A DNA stretch of 64,000 bases from Sphingobacteriales bacterium (GCA_016699615.1 CP064984.1:2390001-2454000), one strand, 5' to 3'; numbered from the stretch's first letter, positions 38,081 through 48,085 are shown. Notes: generated by a model not told the origin, from the sequence alone. Program-made: numbers and translations.

Positions 38081-39528
38081 TTATCCAACACTACCTTCTA
38101 AGCTTATTTCTAATAATTTTCTGGCTTCTACGGCAAATTCCATTGGCAAGTATTCATTACTTCTTTTACAAATCCATTCACTATCATGGCTACTGCAGTT
38201 TCTTGGTCAATTCCTCTCTGTTGAAAGTAGAATAATATGTCTTCGCCTATTTTTGATGTAGTTGCTTCGTGCTCTACTTTCGCAGATTTGTTACTTACTT
38301 CCAAATATGGAAATGTATGTGCGCCACATTGGTTGCCCATTAATAATGAATCGCATTGAGAAAAATTGCGTGCATTTTCTGCTTTGCTATGTACTTTTAC
38401 CAAACCACGATAAGCATTTTGTGATTTTCCTGCAGAAATACCTTTTGATACAATTCTGCTTTTAGTGTTTTTGCCAATATGTATCATTTTGGTGCCTGTG
38501 TCTGCTTGCTGAAAATTGTTAGTTACAGCAACAGAATAAAATTCTCCAATAGAATTATCGCCAGCCAAAATGCAACTCGGATATTTCCAAGTAATAGCAG
38601 AACCTGTTTCTACTTGTGTCCATGAAATTTTACTATTATTACCTTTGCAAATTCCACGTTTAGTTACAAAATTATAAATGCCACCTTTACCATCTTTATC
38701 ACCTGGATACCAATTTTGTACTGTGCTGTATTTTATTTCTGCATTTTCTAATGCAATTAATTCAACTACTGCTGCATGCAATTGGTTTTCATCGCGCTGT
38801 GGTGCTGTACAACCTTCTAAGTATGATACATATGAACCTTCGTCTGCAATAAGTAATGTACGCTCAAATTGTCCACTACCAGCTTGGTTTATTCTAAAAT
38901 AGGTGCTTAGTTCCATTGGACAACGAACACCTTTTTGAATATAACAGAATGAACCATCAGAAAATACGGCACTGTTTAATGCAGCATAGTAATTGTCTTT
39001 TTGTGAAACAACTGATCCAATATATTTTTGCACCAATTCGCCATGGTCACGTATTGCTTCACTCATAGAACAAAATATAATGCCTTTGTCTTTCAATGTT
39101 TGTTGGAATGTTGTTTTTACAGAAACAGAATCAAACACAACATCAATTGCTACACCAGATAGTCTTTTTTGCTCGTCTAATGATATACCAAGTTTTTCAA
39201 ATGTTTTTAGTAGCTCTGGATCTACTTCATCTAAACTGTTGAGTTCTTTCTTTGGTTTTGGTGCAGAATAGTAAATAATATCTTGAAAATTTATTTTTGG
39301 AAAATGCACATTTGCCCAAGTTGGCTCAGTCATTTTTTGCCATTGTCTAAATGCTTTTAAACGCCATTCTAACATCCAGTTTGGTTCTTCTTTTTTTGCA
39401 GAAATGAATCTTATGATATCTTCATTTATACCTTTTGGTGTGGTTTCTGCTTCAATATTTGTTGTAAAACCGTATTTGTATTCCGAATTTACGACTACAT
39501 CTAATATTTCATCTTGAGTTTCTTGCAT
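38081..39528 (-). CDS. sufB: Fe-S assembly scaffold protein SufB (frameshift near C terminus)
   Basis: First gene of the suf operon and core of the SufBC2D scaffold. It contains YKYGFTTNIEAETTPKGINE, SYVSYLEGCTAPQRDENQLHAAVVEL, SKISWTQVETGSAITWKYPS and HEATTSKIGEDILFYFQQRGI. A 1-bp deletion near 38155-38161 gives a false stop at 38128. Shifting restores LPMEFAVEARKLLEISLEGS and a stop at 38081-38083, for 482 aa, as expected. Confidence 0.95.
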
Positions 39529-39549
39529 AACTAATAATTATTAGCGTAT

Positions 39550-39573
39550 TACCTAATATTAGGTACAAATTTA
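39550..39573 (-). promoter_or_regulatory. suf operon promoter with palindromic operator-like site
   Basis: On the minus strand TAAATTTG (39573-39566) fits the -7 consensus and is followed directly by a perfect 16-bp palindrome TACCTAATATTAGGTA (39565-39550), which would cover the transcription start. The sufB ATG is 22 nt further on. A second inverted repeat ATTTAGATT-T-AATCTAAAT lies upstream at 39602-39620. The placement suggests a repressor of the Rrf2/IscR type or another Fe-responsive factor, but the binding protein is not in the window. Confidence 0.55.
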
Positions 39574-39763
39574 CGAAGATTTATTGTAGAAAAACAGATT
39601 AATTTAGATTTAATCTAAATAGTTTCATTTTGTTAATGTTAAATATTAACTGTCTTTACATTGTACATAGATTTTACTGTTGGATGCATCACTCGTTTTT
39701 CTTTGCTGAAATAAATTAACATATTTATTTGCTTTATAATCTAATATTTTATTATTATCTTTT

Positions 39764-39771
39764 TATATTTG
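39764..39771 (+). promoter_or_regulatory. Putative -7 element for the helical-repeat protein gene
   Basis: TATATTTG, 22 nt upstream of ATG 39794. The 265-bp spacer between sufB and this gene also holds GTTAAT/ATTAAC inverted sequences (near 39635-39653), besides the suf control region. Confidence 0.5.
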
Positions 39772-39793
39772 ATATTTATTTCTATTTTGAATT

Positions 39794-41254
39794 ATGAATG
39801 ATTTATTTTTTTTAATCCATTCGTTGTCTGCCAATGAAAAAAGATACGTGACTTTGTATATCAATAGGTTTAGTAATACAAAAAATAATTATTCAAACTT
39901 ATTCAACACAATTTCAAAAGACATCAATTGTAATGATGATGTAATTATAAAAAAGCACAGAAAAGATGCATTTATACAAAATTTGTCAGTAACAAAACAT
40001 TATTTATTTAAGATAATTCTTAATGCAATGTGCGAATATTTCGATGAACAATTTATTGATTGGAAGTTAAGGAATCAATTGTCGCATATTTTTGTTTTAA
40101 CATCAAAAGGATTAGATAAAACAGCACATAAGATGATGCTTAAAACAAAAGAAGAAGCTGCAAAGTATGAGAATTATTACATCTTGTTGGAGGTAATAAA
40201 TCATGAACGTTGGTTGTATGGCAATAGAAGAATTATGCAGAAAGATAAGAATTATGGCATTCAACTATGCAATGAAGAAAAATCTATATATGATATCTTA
40301 AATAAATTACATCAATACAGAGAAATTTGGCATCAGTTAAATAGTGTTGAGCTTTCGCAACACCAGATGGACAATACTACGTATATTAATAAAATACATG
40401 ATATAGTCAATGTTGACGCATTAAAGGAAATTCCAACATCTGATTCATTCACAATTAAAACTTGGTATTTTTCATGTTTAGCACATTATTATACACTTAT
40501 TGATGATGCAGAACAACACTTAAAATATTATAAAGAAGTAATACTATTGCGCGAAAATCAATTTGCATCAAATCCATCAGCTCCAATTGATTTATTTGCG
40601 ATATTTTATAATTATATGCTAGCATGTTACAAAAGTAAGAATTGGGAAGAGTTGAAAATTTATTTAGATAAAATATTGCAAGTTGAAGCTAAAACGATTG
40701 AAAAAAAGATAAAACTATTCCATGATTATTATCATTGTAAATTATTGTATCTTTTAGGTACAGAAGAATACATAGATATAGATTTAGTCTTGAATGAAGT
40801 AAAAAAAGGTTTGGCGTTATACCAAGAAAGAATAAGAACAGATTTTTTGATTTTAATTTTGCAATGTTCTGGGTTACTTTGTCTATTTAATAAAAGGTAT
40901 AAAGAGGCAAATGCATGGTGGCAAAATGTTGTACACATTGAAAAAACAAACATAGAAATAAAAACACAATGTGCCGTTCATATATATATGCTCATGCTTT
41001 CTGTTGATGAGCAGGATTATGATGTATTAGAATATCAAATAAATACAGCAACAAAATTTTTAAAAGATAATAATCAATACAATAAATCTGAAGAATTATT
41101 ATTGAAGTCTTTTAAAAAAATATCTAAAAACAAAAACAAACAAAAAGTGTATTTTTCTGATGTATATCATGAAATATCTAATATAAATAAAGGTAACTTG
41201 GTAACCATAATTGATGATTTTATTCTAAAATGGTTGAATCAGAAATTAAACTAA
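39794..41254 (+). CDS. Cytoplasmic helical-repeat (TPR-like) protein, function unknown
   Basis: A 486-aa protein without signal peptide or TM helix. It begins FFLIHSLSANEKRYVTLYI, a pattern I associate with a Bacteroidota-specific family of about 500 aa. The rest is repeated amphipathic helix pairs (TWYFSCLAHYYTLIDDAEQHLKYYKEV; FNKRYKEANAWWQNVVHIEK) consistent with TPR-type scaffolding. Strongly Lys/Asn/Tyr-rich. No enzymatic motif is visible. It is monocistronic, with its own promoter. Confidence 0.65.
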   Translation: MNDLFFLIHSLSANEKRYVTLYINRFSNTKNNYSNLFNTISKDINCNDDVIIKKHRKDAFIQNLSVTKHYLFKIILNAMCEYFDEQFIDWKLRNQLSHIFVLTSKGLDKTAHKMMLKTKEEAAKYENYYILLEVINHERWLYGNRRIMQKDKNYGIQLCNEEKSIYDILNKLHQYREIWHQLNSVELSQHQMDNTTYINKIHDIVNVDALKEIPTSDSFTIKTWYFSCLAHYYTLIDDAEQHLKYYKEVILLRENQFASNPSAPIDLFAIFYNYMLACYKSKNWEELKIYLDKILQVEAKTIEKKIKLFHDYYHCKLLYLLGTEEYIDIDLVLNEVKKGLALYQERIRTDFLILILQCSGLLCLFNKRYKEANAWWQNVVHIEKTNIEIKTQCAVHIYMLMLSVDEQDYDVLEYQINTATKFLKDNNQYNKSEELLLKSFKKISKNKNKQKVYFSDVYHEISNINKGNLVTIIDDFILKWLNQKLN

Positions 41255-41337
41255 ATCCATTTTTAATTAATTGATTTGTATGTAGTTATGTAGGTTTTTT
41301 AAGCTCAGAAATTTAATACACTGAGGTTATTAGCACC

Positions 41338-41366
41338 AATAATAATAATAATAAGATATAACTTTG
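41338..41366 (+). promoter_or_regulatory. Putative promoter with AAT microsatellite in the spacer
   Basis: TAACTTTG at 41359-41366 fits TAnnTTTG. Five tandem AAT units (41338-41352) lie immediately upstream, where the spacer to a -33 element would be. No gene starts downstream on this strand; a terminator lies 84 bp further on. Confidence 0.4.
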
Positions 41367-41372
41367 TAATGT

Positions 41373-41517
41373 GTTGGATGTATTCGCAGCATAAGTAGTA
41401 GAAGCATGAAAACTAACTAACTACCTAACTTAAACTACTATTTTAAAGGCCGTAGACTTAACACCTAAAAATTAATGTAATGAGCATTGTTTTTAGTTAG
41501 GTCTACGGTTTTTTTTC
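41373..41517 (+). ncRNA. Candidate small RNA of about 145 nt
   Basis: The interval 41255-41525 has no credible ORF. It contains a -7 element (41359-41366) and a strong terminator (41450-41517) pointing the same way. Between them AGTAGT (41394-41399 region) can pair with ACTACT (near 41434-41439), and ACCTAACT (about 41423-41430) can pair with AGTTAGGT (about 41495-41502), which would compete with the terminator stem. It could instead be only the 3' UTR and terminator of the upstream gene. Confidence 0.35.
41450..41517 (+). terminator. Terminator with long structured loop
   Basis: CCGTAGAC (41450-41457) pairs perfectly with GTCTACGG (41501-41508), followed by TTTTTTTT. The 43-nt loop can form an inner stem (CCTAAAAA with TTTTTAG..GG). 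Confidence 0.8.
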
Positions 41518-41525
41518 AAGATTTA

Positions 41526-42713
41526 TTAATACATTCTGGCTTTATTCTGCTCATCTTCTTCAAAAATTTCGTCAGAATAATCTTTAATAGTGTTGTATAA
41601 TGTGTCTCTTTCTATTGGTTTTCTGCCTACATCTTTGATTAGTTTTACCAACTCATAAGTATTCATCGCAGGCTTTTGCTCTTCACTTCCAGCCATCGAA
41701 TATATTTTTGTAGTATCATCAATAGTACCATCTACATCATCAACACCAAAGTTTAATGAAAGCTGTGTTGTGTTTCTACCAATCATTGCCCAATAAGACT
41801 TTATATGCTCAAAATTATCTAAGTATATTCTAGCAATAGCATAGTTTCTTAAATCTTCAACAATACTTACCTCAGGTAGATGTTGCATTTCATTATGTTG
41901 GTTCCTAAATTTTAATGGAATAAACGCATTGAAACCACCAGTTTTATCTTGTAGTTGTCGTAGTCTTTCCATATGGTCAACTCTTTGCTCAAAAGTTTCT
42001 ATATGACCATACAACATCGTTGCATTACTTGGAATTCCAATACTGTGCGCAGCTTCATGCACAGCCAACCATTCTTCTGCACTACATTTTCCGCCAGCAA
42101 TTTCTTCTCTAATTTTTTCATCAAAAATTTCTGCACCACCACCAGGCAAAGAATCCAAGCCAGCTTCTTTCATAATTTGTAAACCTTCTTTGTATGTTAG
42201 TTTTGCTTTTTTTAATATGTAATGGTATTCTACTGGTGTCAATGCTTTGATATGCAAATCTGGACGATGTGCTTTAATAGCTTTGAATAATTCTTGATAA
42301 AAATTAAAATCTTGCTTTGGCACAACACCACCAGTTATATGCACTTCAGTTACTGGCTGATTGTCGTATTTTTTTATAATGTTTAATATGTCATCTATCG
42401 AATATTCCCAACCTTGTTCTCTGTGTTTTATTAACCTAGAATAAGAGCAAAATTTGCAAGTATACACGCAAATATTTGTAGGTTCAATATGAAAATTTCT
42501 ATTGAAATATGTATTGTCACCATGTTTGTAATTTCTAATATAATTGGCTAAAGCACCAACAAAACCTAGTGTTGCATGTTTGTATAAATACACACCTTCG
42601 TCAAAAGAAATACGTTCTTTATTTAAAACTTTTGATGTAATTATTTGTAAGTTTTTATCTGAATTATTGAACGCTAAGATTGTTTCAATATTATCTTTTT
42701 CCACCATATTCAT
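41526..42713 (-). CDS. mqnE: Aminofutalosine synthase (radical SAM, menaquinone synthesis)
   Basis: Makes aminodeoxyfutalosine in the futalosine route to menaquinone. The 395-aa protein has the radical-SAM motif CVYTCKFC in EPTNICVYTCKFCSYSR (about residue 79). Other conserved stretches are HITGGVVPKQDFNFY, LTPVEYH, GLDSLPGGGAEIFDE, TMLYGHIET, FIPLKFRNQHN and MIGRNTTQLSLNFGVDDVDGT. The third residue is also Met and may be the start. No other mqn gene is adjacent. Confidence 0.95.
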   Translation of the reverse strand: MNMVEKDNIETILAFNNSDKNLQIITSKVLNKERISFDEGVYLYKHATLGFVGALANYIRNYKHGDNTYFNRNFHIEPTNICVYTCKFCSYSRLIKHREQGWEYSIDDILNIIKKYDNQPVTEVHITGGVVPKQDFNFYQELFKAIKAHRPDLHIKALTPVEYHYILKKAKLTYKEGLQIMKEAGLDSLPGGGAEIFDEKIREEIAGGKCSAEEWLAVHEAAHSIGIPSNATMLYGHIETFEQRVDHMERLRQLQDKTGGFNAFIPLKFRNQHNEMQHLPEVSIVEDLRNYAIARIYLDNFEHIKSYWAMIGRNTTQLSLNFGVDDVDGTIDDTTKIYSMAGSEEQKPAMNTYELVKLIKDVGRKPIERDTLYNTIKDYSDEIFEEDEQNKARMY

Positions 42714-42717
42714 AATT

Positions 42718-42725
42718 CAAAATTA
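42718..42725 (-). promoter_or_regulatory. Putative -7 element for mqnE
   Basis: Minus strand TAATTTTG ends only 4 nt before the first ATG (42713), or 10 nt before the in-frame Met at 42707, which favours the second start or a nearly leaderless mRNA. Confidence 0.35.
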
Positions 42726-42801
42726 CTGATATCAAACAATAAAATAAAATTATTGTTGAGTTAAGGTTTGTATTTCTAGAAAAATAAAATTTTAACTAAT
42801 G

Positions 42802-42809
42802 TATTTTTG
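42802..42809 (+). promoter_or_regulatory. Putative -7 element for the MFS transporter gene
   Basis: TATTTTTG ends 4 nt before ATG 42814. Transcription would begin at or next to the start codon. Confidence 0.4.
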
Positions 42810-42813
42810 AGTA

Positions 42814-44003
42814 ATGGAAAATGAAAAGCAGATAATTTATGTACTTACATTTATGTGGTTCTGTGCTGTTGTAGACTTTATGCTGATGATGCCATTCGGT
42901 GCTGATTTTATGAATATCTATAGCATTCAGCCAAGTCAATTTAGTCTACTCATTTCTGCATATTCAATTGCTGCTGGTACTTCTGCATTTTTAGCTACAT
43001 TATATATTGATAGATACGATAGAAAAAAAATATTAATGACTGCATTTTTTCTATTTTCATTAGGTAGTATATTTTGCTCATTTGCTGCAAATTTTTATAT
43101 GATGTTTGTCGCAAGATTCATCACTGGTGCATTTGGTGGAATACTAGGCTGCGTTACTATTGCTATTATTTCAGATTTAGTACCATTTAGTAGAAGAGGA
43201 AAAGCAATGGGCGTACTCAATATGGCTTTTGGTATGGCATCTATTGTAGGCATACCGCTAGGTTTATTAATTAGTAAATATTCAGATGTGTTTTTCCCAT
43301 TTAGAGTTATTGGTGTTCTAGGTTTAATTGTATTCTTTTTGCAAATAGAATTATTCCATCATTAGAGAAATACATCAGACAAGAATCTAAAATTAAATTT
43401 AATGATATAAAAGATTTAGTATTAGATAAAAATATATTAAATGCATTAGTTTTAGTCTTCTTTTTAATTGTTGGACATTTTATGTTTATCTCATTTGTTA
43501 ATCCATATCTAACAGAAAATTTAAAGTTTACTAAGAATGATACTACTTTAATGTATGTTGTTGGTGGTTTGTGTGTTGCACTATCATCATCTTATGTTGG
43601 TATGCAAATAGACAAGATAGGAAAATATAAATCTTTTGTTATTCTAATCATTTTGTCATTTATTCCAATTTTGGCAATTGCACATTTACAAAGAGGCAGT
43701 TTAGTTTTGTCGCTTGTATTGTGCGCAATGTTGTTTGTATTTAGTTCAGGAAGAATGATGGCAGCAATGACTTTATTAACAGGCGCACCAACAGAACAAC
43801 AAAGGTCAAAGTTTTTAGCAATTCGTTCAGCAATTATTGAGTTTAGCGAAGGTATTGCAGTATCTATAGGTGGATTAATTTTATCCAAAAACCAAGTAGA
43901 CGGCACCATTGAAAATTATTCTATCTTAAGTTATATCACAGTTGTTGTTGGTATTCTATGTATATTCTTAGCAAAAAGAGTAAAAATCAGAGAACAAGAT
44001 TAA
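42814..44003 (+). CDS. MFS transporter (one frameshift)
   Basis: Restored about 396 aa with twelve likely TM helices. The cytoplasmic loop 2-3 motif is YIDRYDRKKILM; later SRRGKAMGVLNMAFGMASIVGIPLGLL resembles the sugar-efflux/AraJ-like drug-transport group. A T is missing from the T5 run at 43336-43340; the restored frame reads FFFANRIIPSLEKYI. Substrate unknown. It is divergent from mqnE. Confidence 0.88.
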
Positions 44004-44134
44004 ATATAGTACATTTTCTATTCCAAAATTCATCATATAAACATTAACTTCAAATTAATATTTATCTTCTTATTTTCGCAACAAGGTAGCAAAGAAAAAC
44101 TTTCTACTTATTACTAAATACTTAATAATTTTTT

Positions 44135-45879
44135 ATGTATAGATCGCATACTTGTGGAGAATTACGCATTTCTGATGTTGGCAAAGCAGTCCAATTATCA
44201 GGTTGGTTACAAACAACACGTAACTTTGGAGAACTTATCTTTTTAGATTTAAGAGATAGATATGGCATTACTCAGCTAGTATTCAATCGTGATAATAATC
44301 CAATTATTGCTGATAAAATCAAATACCTTGCAAGAGAATTTGTAATTCAAGCAGAAGGAAAAGTTGTAGAACGTTCTAATAAAAATCCTAAAAATCCTAC
44401 TGGAGATATCGAAATAATAGTTAATGATTTTAGAATTTTATCTGAGTCTAAAACACCACCATTTACTATAGAAAATGAAACCGATGGTGGCGATGATTTA
44501 AGAATGCAATACAGGTATTTAGATTTAAGAAGGGGAGAAGTACAAGAAAAAATTATGTTCAGACATAAAGTTGGACATGAAGTGCGTACATACTTAAATG
44601 CTAACGGATTTTTAGATATAGAAACACCATTTCTAATAAAATCTACACCAGAAGGTGCAAGAGATTTCGTGGTGCCAAGTAGGATGAATCCAGGACAATT
44701 TTATGCATTACCACAATCACCTCAAACTTTCAAACAATTATTGATGGTTTCAGGATTTGATAAGTATTATCAAATTACAAGATGTTTTAGAGACGAAGAC
44801 TTGCGTGCAGATAGACAACCAGAGTTCACACAAATAGACTGCGAAATGGCATTTGTAGAGCAAGAAGATATTTTAAATATGTTCGAAGGTTTAATTAAAC
44901 ACGTTTTCAAAACAGTAAAAAATATTGATTTGCCAGAATTCCCACGTATGCAATACGATGATGCTATGAAATTATATGGCAGCGATAAGCCAGATATTCG
45001 TTTCGGAATGCAATTCGTAGAAATGAATGACATTGTAAAAGGAAAAGGATTTGGTGTTTTTGATAATGCAGAATTAGTCATTGGTATTAATGCAGAAAAT
45101 TGTGCAGAGTTTACACGCAAACAATTAGATGAATTAACAGATTTTGTAAAACGTCCACAAATTGGAGCAACAGGCTTAATTTATTTAAGATATAATTCTG
45201 ATGGCACTTTAAAATCTTCAGTAGATAAATTTTATAATGAAGATGAATTGAAAAAATGGGCAGATGCAGCACAGATGAAACAAGGCGATTTGTTGTTGGT
45301 ACTATGTGGTAATACAGACAAAGTACGTAAGCAAATGAATGAGTTGCGATTAGAAATGGGCAACCGTCTTGGATTGAGAGATAAAAACGTATTCAAACCA
45401 TTGTGGGTATTAGACTTTCCATTGTTAGAATACATAGAAGAAGATAATCGTTGGTTTGCAATGCACCATCCATTTACATCACCAAAAAAAGAAGACATAG
45501 AATTTTTATATACTGATCCAGCTCGTGTGCGTGCAGATGCATATGATTTAGCAATTAATGGTGTAGAAGTTGGCGGTGGTTCTATAAGAATTTTCGACAA
45601 GCAGCTACAAGCAAAAATGTTTGAACGTTTAGGATTTACAGATGAAGAAGCACAAAAACAATTTGGCTTCTTAATGAATGCATTTGAATACGGTGCACCA
45701 CCACATGCGGCTTAGCATTTGGTTTCGATAGATTATGTGCTGTAATGAATGGCGTAGACTCTATTAGAGATTATATTGCATTTCCAAAAAATAACTCAGG
45801 CAGAGATGTAATGTTAGATGCACCAAGCACCATAGACGAAAAACAGATGAAAGAGCTGAATATAAAGACTATGGTGTAG
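44135..45879 (+). CDS. aspS: Aspartyl-tRNA synthetase (frameshift near C terminus)
   Basis: Charges tRNA-Asp. There is an N-terminal anticodon-binding OB fold (CGELRISDVGKAVQLSGWLQ), class II motif 1-2 segments (FLDIETPFLIKSTPEGARDFVVP, RCFRDEDLRADRQPEFTQID), a bacterial GAD insert (about 290-420) and motif 3. A missing G near 45707 (CATGCGGC for CATGGCGGC) gives a false stop at 45715. The correct frame continues GLAFGFDRLCAVMNGVDSIRD to the stop at 45877-45879, for 581 aa, the normal length. Confidence 0.96.
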
Positions 45880-45960
45880 GTAAACAATAATATTTTCATA
45901 AAATAATTTGTATTTGATTTATTTTCCAATAGATGTTGCTGAAAGTAATTTTAGGGAATT

Positions 45961-46053
45961 TTATTTTTAGGATTAAATCCAAAATAATTATGTTTAATTT
46001 TGATTGTAATCCAAAATTATTATGTATTTTTAGGATTGAAATCCAAAGTTATG
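45961..46053 (+). repeat. 32-bp repeat, upstream triplet, last unit ending in the ATPase start codon
   Basis: Three head-to-tail units: 45961-45992, 45993-46024 (both 32 bp) and 46025-46053 (29 bp). Each contains an AGGATT..AATCC-like inverted core followed by AAA, then a short AT stretch and ATG. The ATG of the third unit is the start codon of the DUF4143 ATPase. Related units follow the gene at 47235-47298. Confidence 0.85.
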
Positions 46054-47175
46054 ATAGTACGCACGCAACTCAAATATGCGCAAGATCGATTATTTAAAGG
46101 CAAAGCATTGCTGATTTTTGGTCCAAGACAAGCAGGAAAATCTACTTTCGTAGCACAGTTATTGGCTCAGAATAAAAAGAAAAAAGTGTTGCATTTAAAT
46201 GGCGATGATGACGATACAAGAGAATTGCTTAGAAAACCCAATTCGACCAAACTGAAAAATATAATAGGAAAGAACGATGTTCTATTTATAGATGAAGCTC
46301 AGCGTATCAATGATATTGGAATTGTTGTAAAAATTATTGTTGATCAAATAAAAACTGTACAAGTAATTGCAACTGGCTCATCTGCATTTGAATTAGCTAA
46401 TAAAACCAATGAACCACTAACAGGCAGAAAGTATGAGATGTATTTATTCCCTTTTTCATTTAATGAATTAGTTGAAGAGTTTGGAATTATAGAAGAAAAA
46501 CGACAATTAGACCAACGATTAATTTATGGTTCGTATCCTGAAATAGTAGTAAAGCCTAAGGATGCTGAGGAACATATTAAGCTATTAGCTAGTAGTTATT
46601 TATATAAAGATTTATTTAGACTAGAACAATTAGGTAAGCCTGTATTGTTAGAAAAAATTGTAAAAGCTCTTGCGTTGCAAATTGGAAGTGAAGTGAATTA
46701 TAATGAATTAAGTCAGTTGGTTGGTGCAGACAACAAAACAATTGAAAAATATATAGATTTATTAGAAAAAGCATTTGTGGTTTTCAAATTACCTGCATTG
46801 AATAAAAATGTAAGAAATGAAATTAAAAAAGGTAAAAAAATATATTTTTATGATAATGGTATTGTAAACGCTATTACTGGAAATTTTTTACCACTACATA
46901 GTAGAAATGATGTAGGTGCTTTATGGGAAAACTATGTAATTAGCGAAAGAAAAAAATATTTATACCAAAAACACTTAGCATACGATACTTTCTTTTGGCG
47001 TACCACACAGCAACAAGAGATAGACTATATAGAGAAACATCAAAAAAAGTATCTTGCTGTTGAAATAAAATGGAACGCAAAGTCTAAACATAAAATTTCT
47101 AACACTTTTTTAAATGCCTATCCTTCTGATAATTTGTTGATTACTTCAAATAATATAGAAAATTTCTTGATATAA
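46051..47175 (+). CDS. AAA ATPase with DUF4143 domain
   Basis: About 374 aa. Start at ATG 46051 (MIVRTQLKYAQDRLF); the upstream TTG at 46000 lies inside repeat DNA. It has Walker A FGPRQAGKSTF, Walker B DVLFIDEAQRI, sensor IATGSSAFEL, then the helical DUF4143 region (NYNELSQLVGADNKTIEKYIDLLEKAF). The C-terminal segment EIDYIEKHQKKYLAVEIKW fits a PD-(D/E)xK nuclease-like core. Cellular role is unknown; such genes occur in many copies in Bacteroidota and are unevenly distributed. The flanking 32-bp repeats suggest a mobile or duplicated unit. Confidence 0.9.
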   Translation: MIVRTQLKYAQDRLFKGKALLIFGPRQAGKSTFVAQLLAQNKKKKVLHLNGDDDDTRELLRKPNSTKLKNIIGKNDVLFIDEAQRINDIGIVVKIIVDQIKTVQVIATGSSAFELANKTNEPLTGRKYEMYLFPFSFNELVEEFGIIEEKRQLDQRLIYGSYPEIVVKPKDAEEHIKLLASSYLYKDLFRLEQLGKPVLLEKIVKALALQIGSEVNYNELSQLVGADNKTIEKYIDLLEKAFVVFKLPALNKNVRNEIKKGKKIYFYDNGIVNAITGNFLPLHSRNDVGALWENYVISERKKYLYQKHLAYDTFFWRTTQQQEIDYIEKHQKKYLAVEIKWNAKSKHKISNTFLNAYPSDNLLITSNNIENFLI

Positions 47176-47216
47176 TAGCGTATTAGTGTTATTAATACTA
47201 ATGTTGTCTTTTATGA

Positions 47217-47298
47217 TTTTCCAAAATAAGTATGTTTATTTAGGAATGTAATCCAAAACTATTATGTTTATTTAGGAATGTAATCCAAAATAATTATA
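47217..47298 (+). repeat. 32-bp repeat, downstream copies
   Basis: A partial unit (47217-47234) and two units of exactly 32 bp (47235-47266 and 47267-47298). Both complete units share TTTATTTAGGAATGTAATCC and differ only near the end. The first ends in ATG, the last in ATA and overlaps the kdsA stop codon at 47294-47296. They are the same orientation as the upstream triplet, so the ATPase gene lies between direct repeats. Confidence 0.85.
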
Positions 47299-48073
47299 CT
47301 TTTATTGCTAGTAGTTTTCTTAACATATCTTCAATAGTATCTAATCTAAGCATGTTTTTGCCATCACTTAGTGCAAGTTCTGGGTTTGGATGCGTTTCTA
47401 AAAATATACCATCAACACCAGCTATAATACCACATTTAGCCAACGTTTCTGCAAATTGTGGTTGCCCATGCGTAATGCCATTTTCTTTATTGGGTTGTTG
47501 CAAACTATGCGTAATGTCTAATACTACATTATTGCCTTGTGATTTTAATATAGGAATATTTCTAAAATCAACAATCAAATCTTCATAGCCAAAACTATTG
47601 CCACGTTCTGTAATCCAAATTTTATTATTTCCAGTTGATAAAACTTTTTCTCTGGCAAATTGCATTTGTGTAGCATTGGCAAATTGTCCTTTTTTTATAT
47701 TTATAATCTTTCCAGTTTCTCCTGCAGCAATCAAAAGTTCTGTTTGTCTACACAAGAAAGCCGGAATTTGTATCACATCCACAATATTTTTTATTTTTTT
47801 AATATCAGATGTTTCGTGTATGTCTGTTACTATTTTTAAGTTTAATATTTCTTTTATATTTTTTAAAATATCAATTGCTTTGTCTTCGCCAATCGTAGAA
47901 AAAGAATGTATAGATGTTCTATTTGCTTTTTTATAAGATGCTTTAAAATAAAATGGAATATTGAGTTTAGTTGTAATTGTTTTTAAATTTTCAGCAATCT
48001 CAAATGTAATAGCTTTATTTTCTACAACACATGGCCCAGCAATTAAAAAAAAACTATTTGTATTGTTGTGCAT
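47294..48073 (-). CDS. kdsA: 3-deoxy-8-phosphooctulonate synthase
   Basis: Condenses PEP with arabinose 5-phosphate for the Kdo of lipid A-core. At 259 aa it has LIAGPCVVENK, FKASYKKANRTSIHSF, GEDKAIDILKNIK, IQIPAFLCRQTELL, KKGQFANATQMQ, WITERGNSFGY, DITHSLQQP and GIFLETHPNPELALSDGKNML. Last gene of the thioesterase-rarA-kdsA set on this strand. Its stop codon lies inside a 32-bp repeat. Confidence 0.95.
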   Translation of the reverse strand: MHNNTNSFFLIAGPCVVENKAITFEIAENLKTITTKLNIPFYFKASYKKANRTSIHSFSTIGEDKAIDILKNIKEILNLKIVTDIHETSDIKKIKNIVDVIQIPAFLCRQTELLIAAGETGKIINIKKGQFANATQMQFAREKVLSTGNNKIWITERGNSFGYEDLIVDFRNIPILKSQGNNVVLDITHSLQQPNKENGITHGQPQFAETLAKCGIIAGVDGIFLETHPNPELALSDGKNMLRLDTIEDMLRKLLAIKV

Positions 48074-48085
48074 TTATATATTAGT

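Noticed and set aside
39529..39793. tRNA or other structured RNA gene in the sufB upstream gap
   Set aside because: The inverted repeats are short and AT-rich and fit operator sites; no cloverleaf or T-loop sequence is visible.
46000..46050. TTG at 46000 as start of the DUF4143 ATPase
   Set aside because: It lies inside the 32-bp repeats and would add residues unrelated to the family; ATG 46051 gives the normal N terminus.
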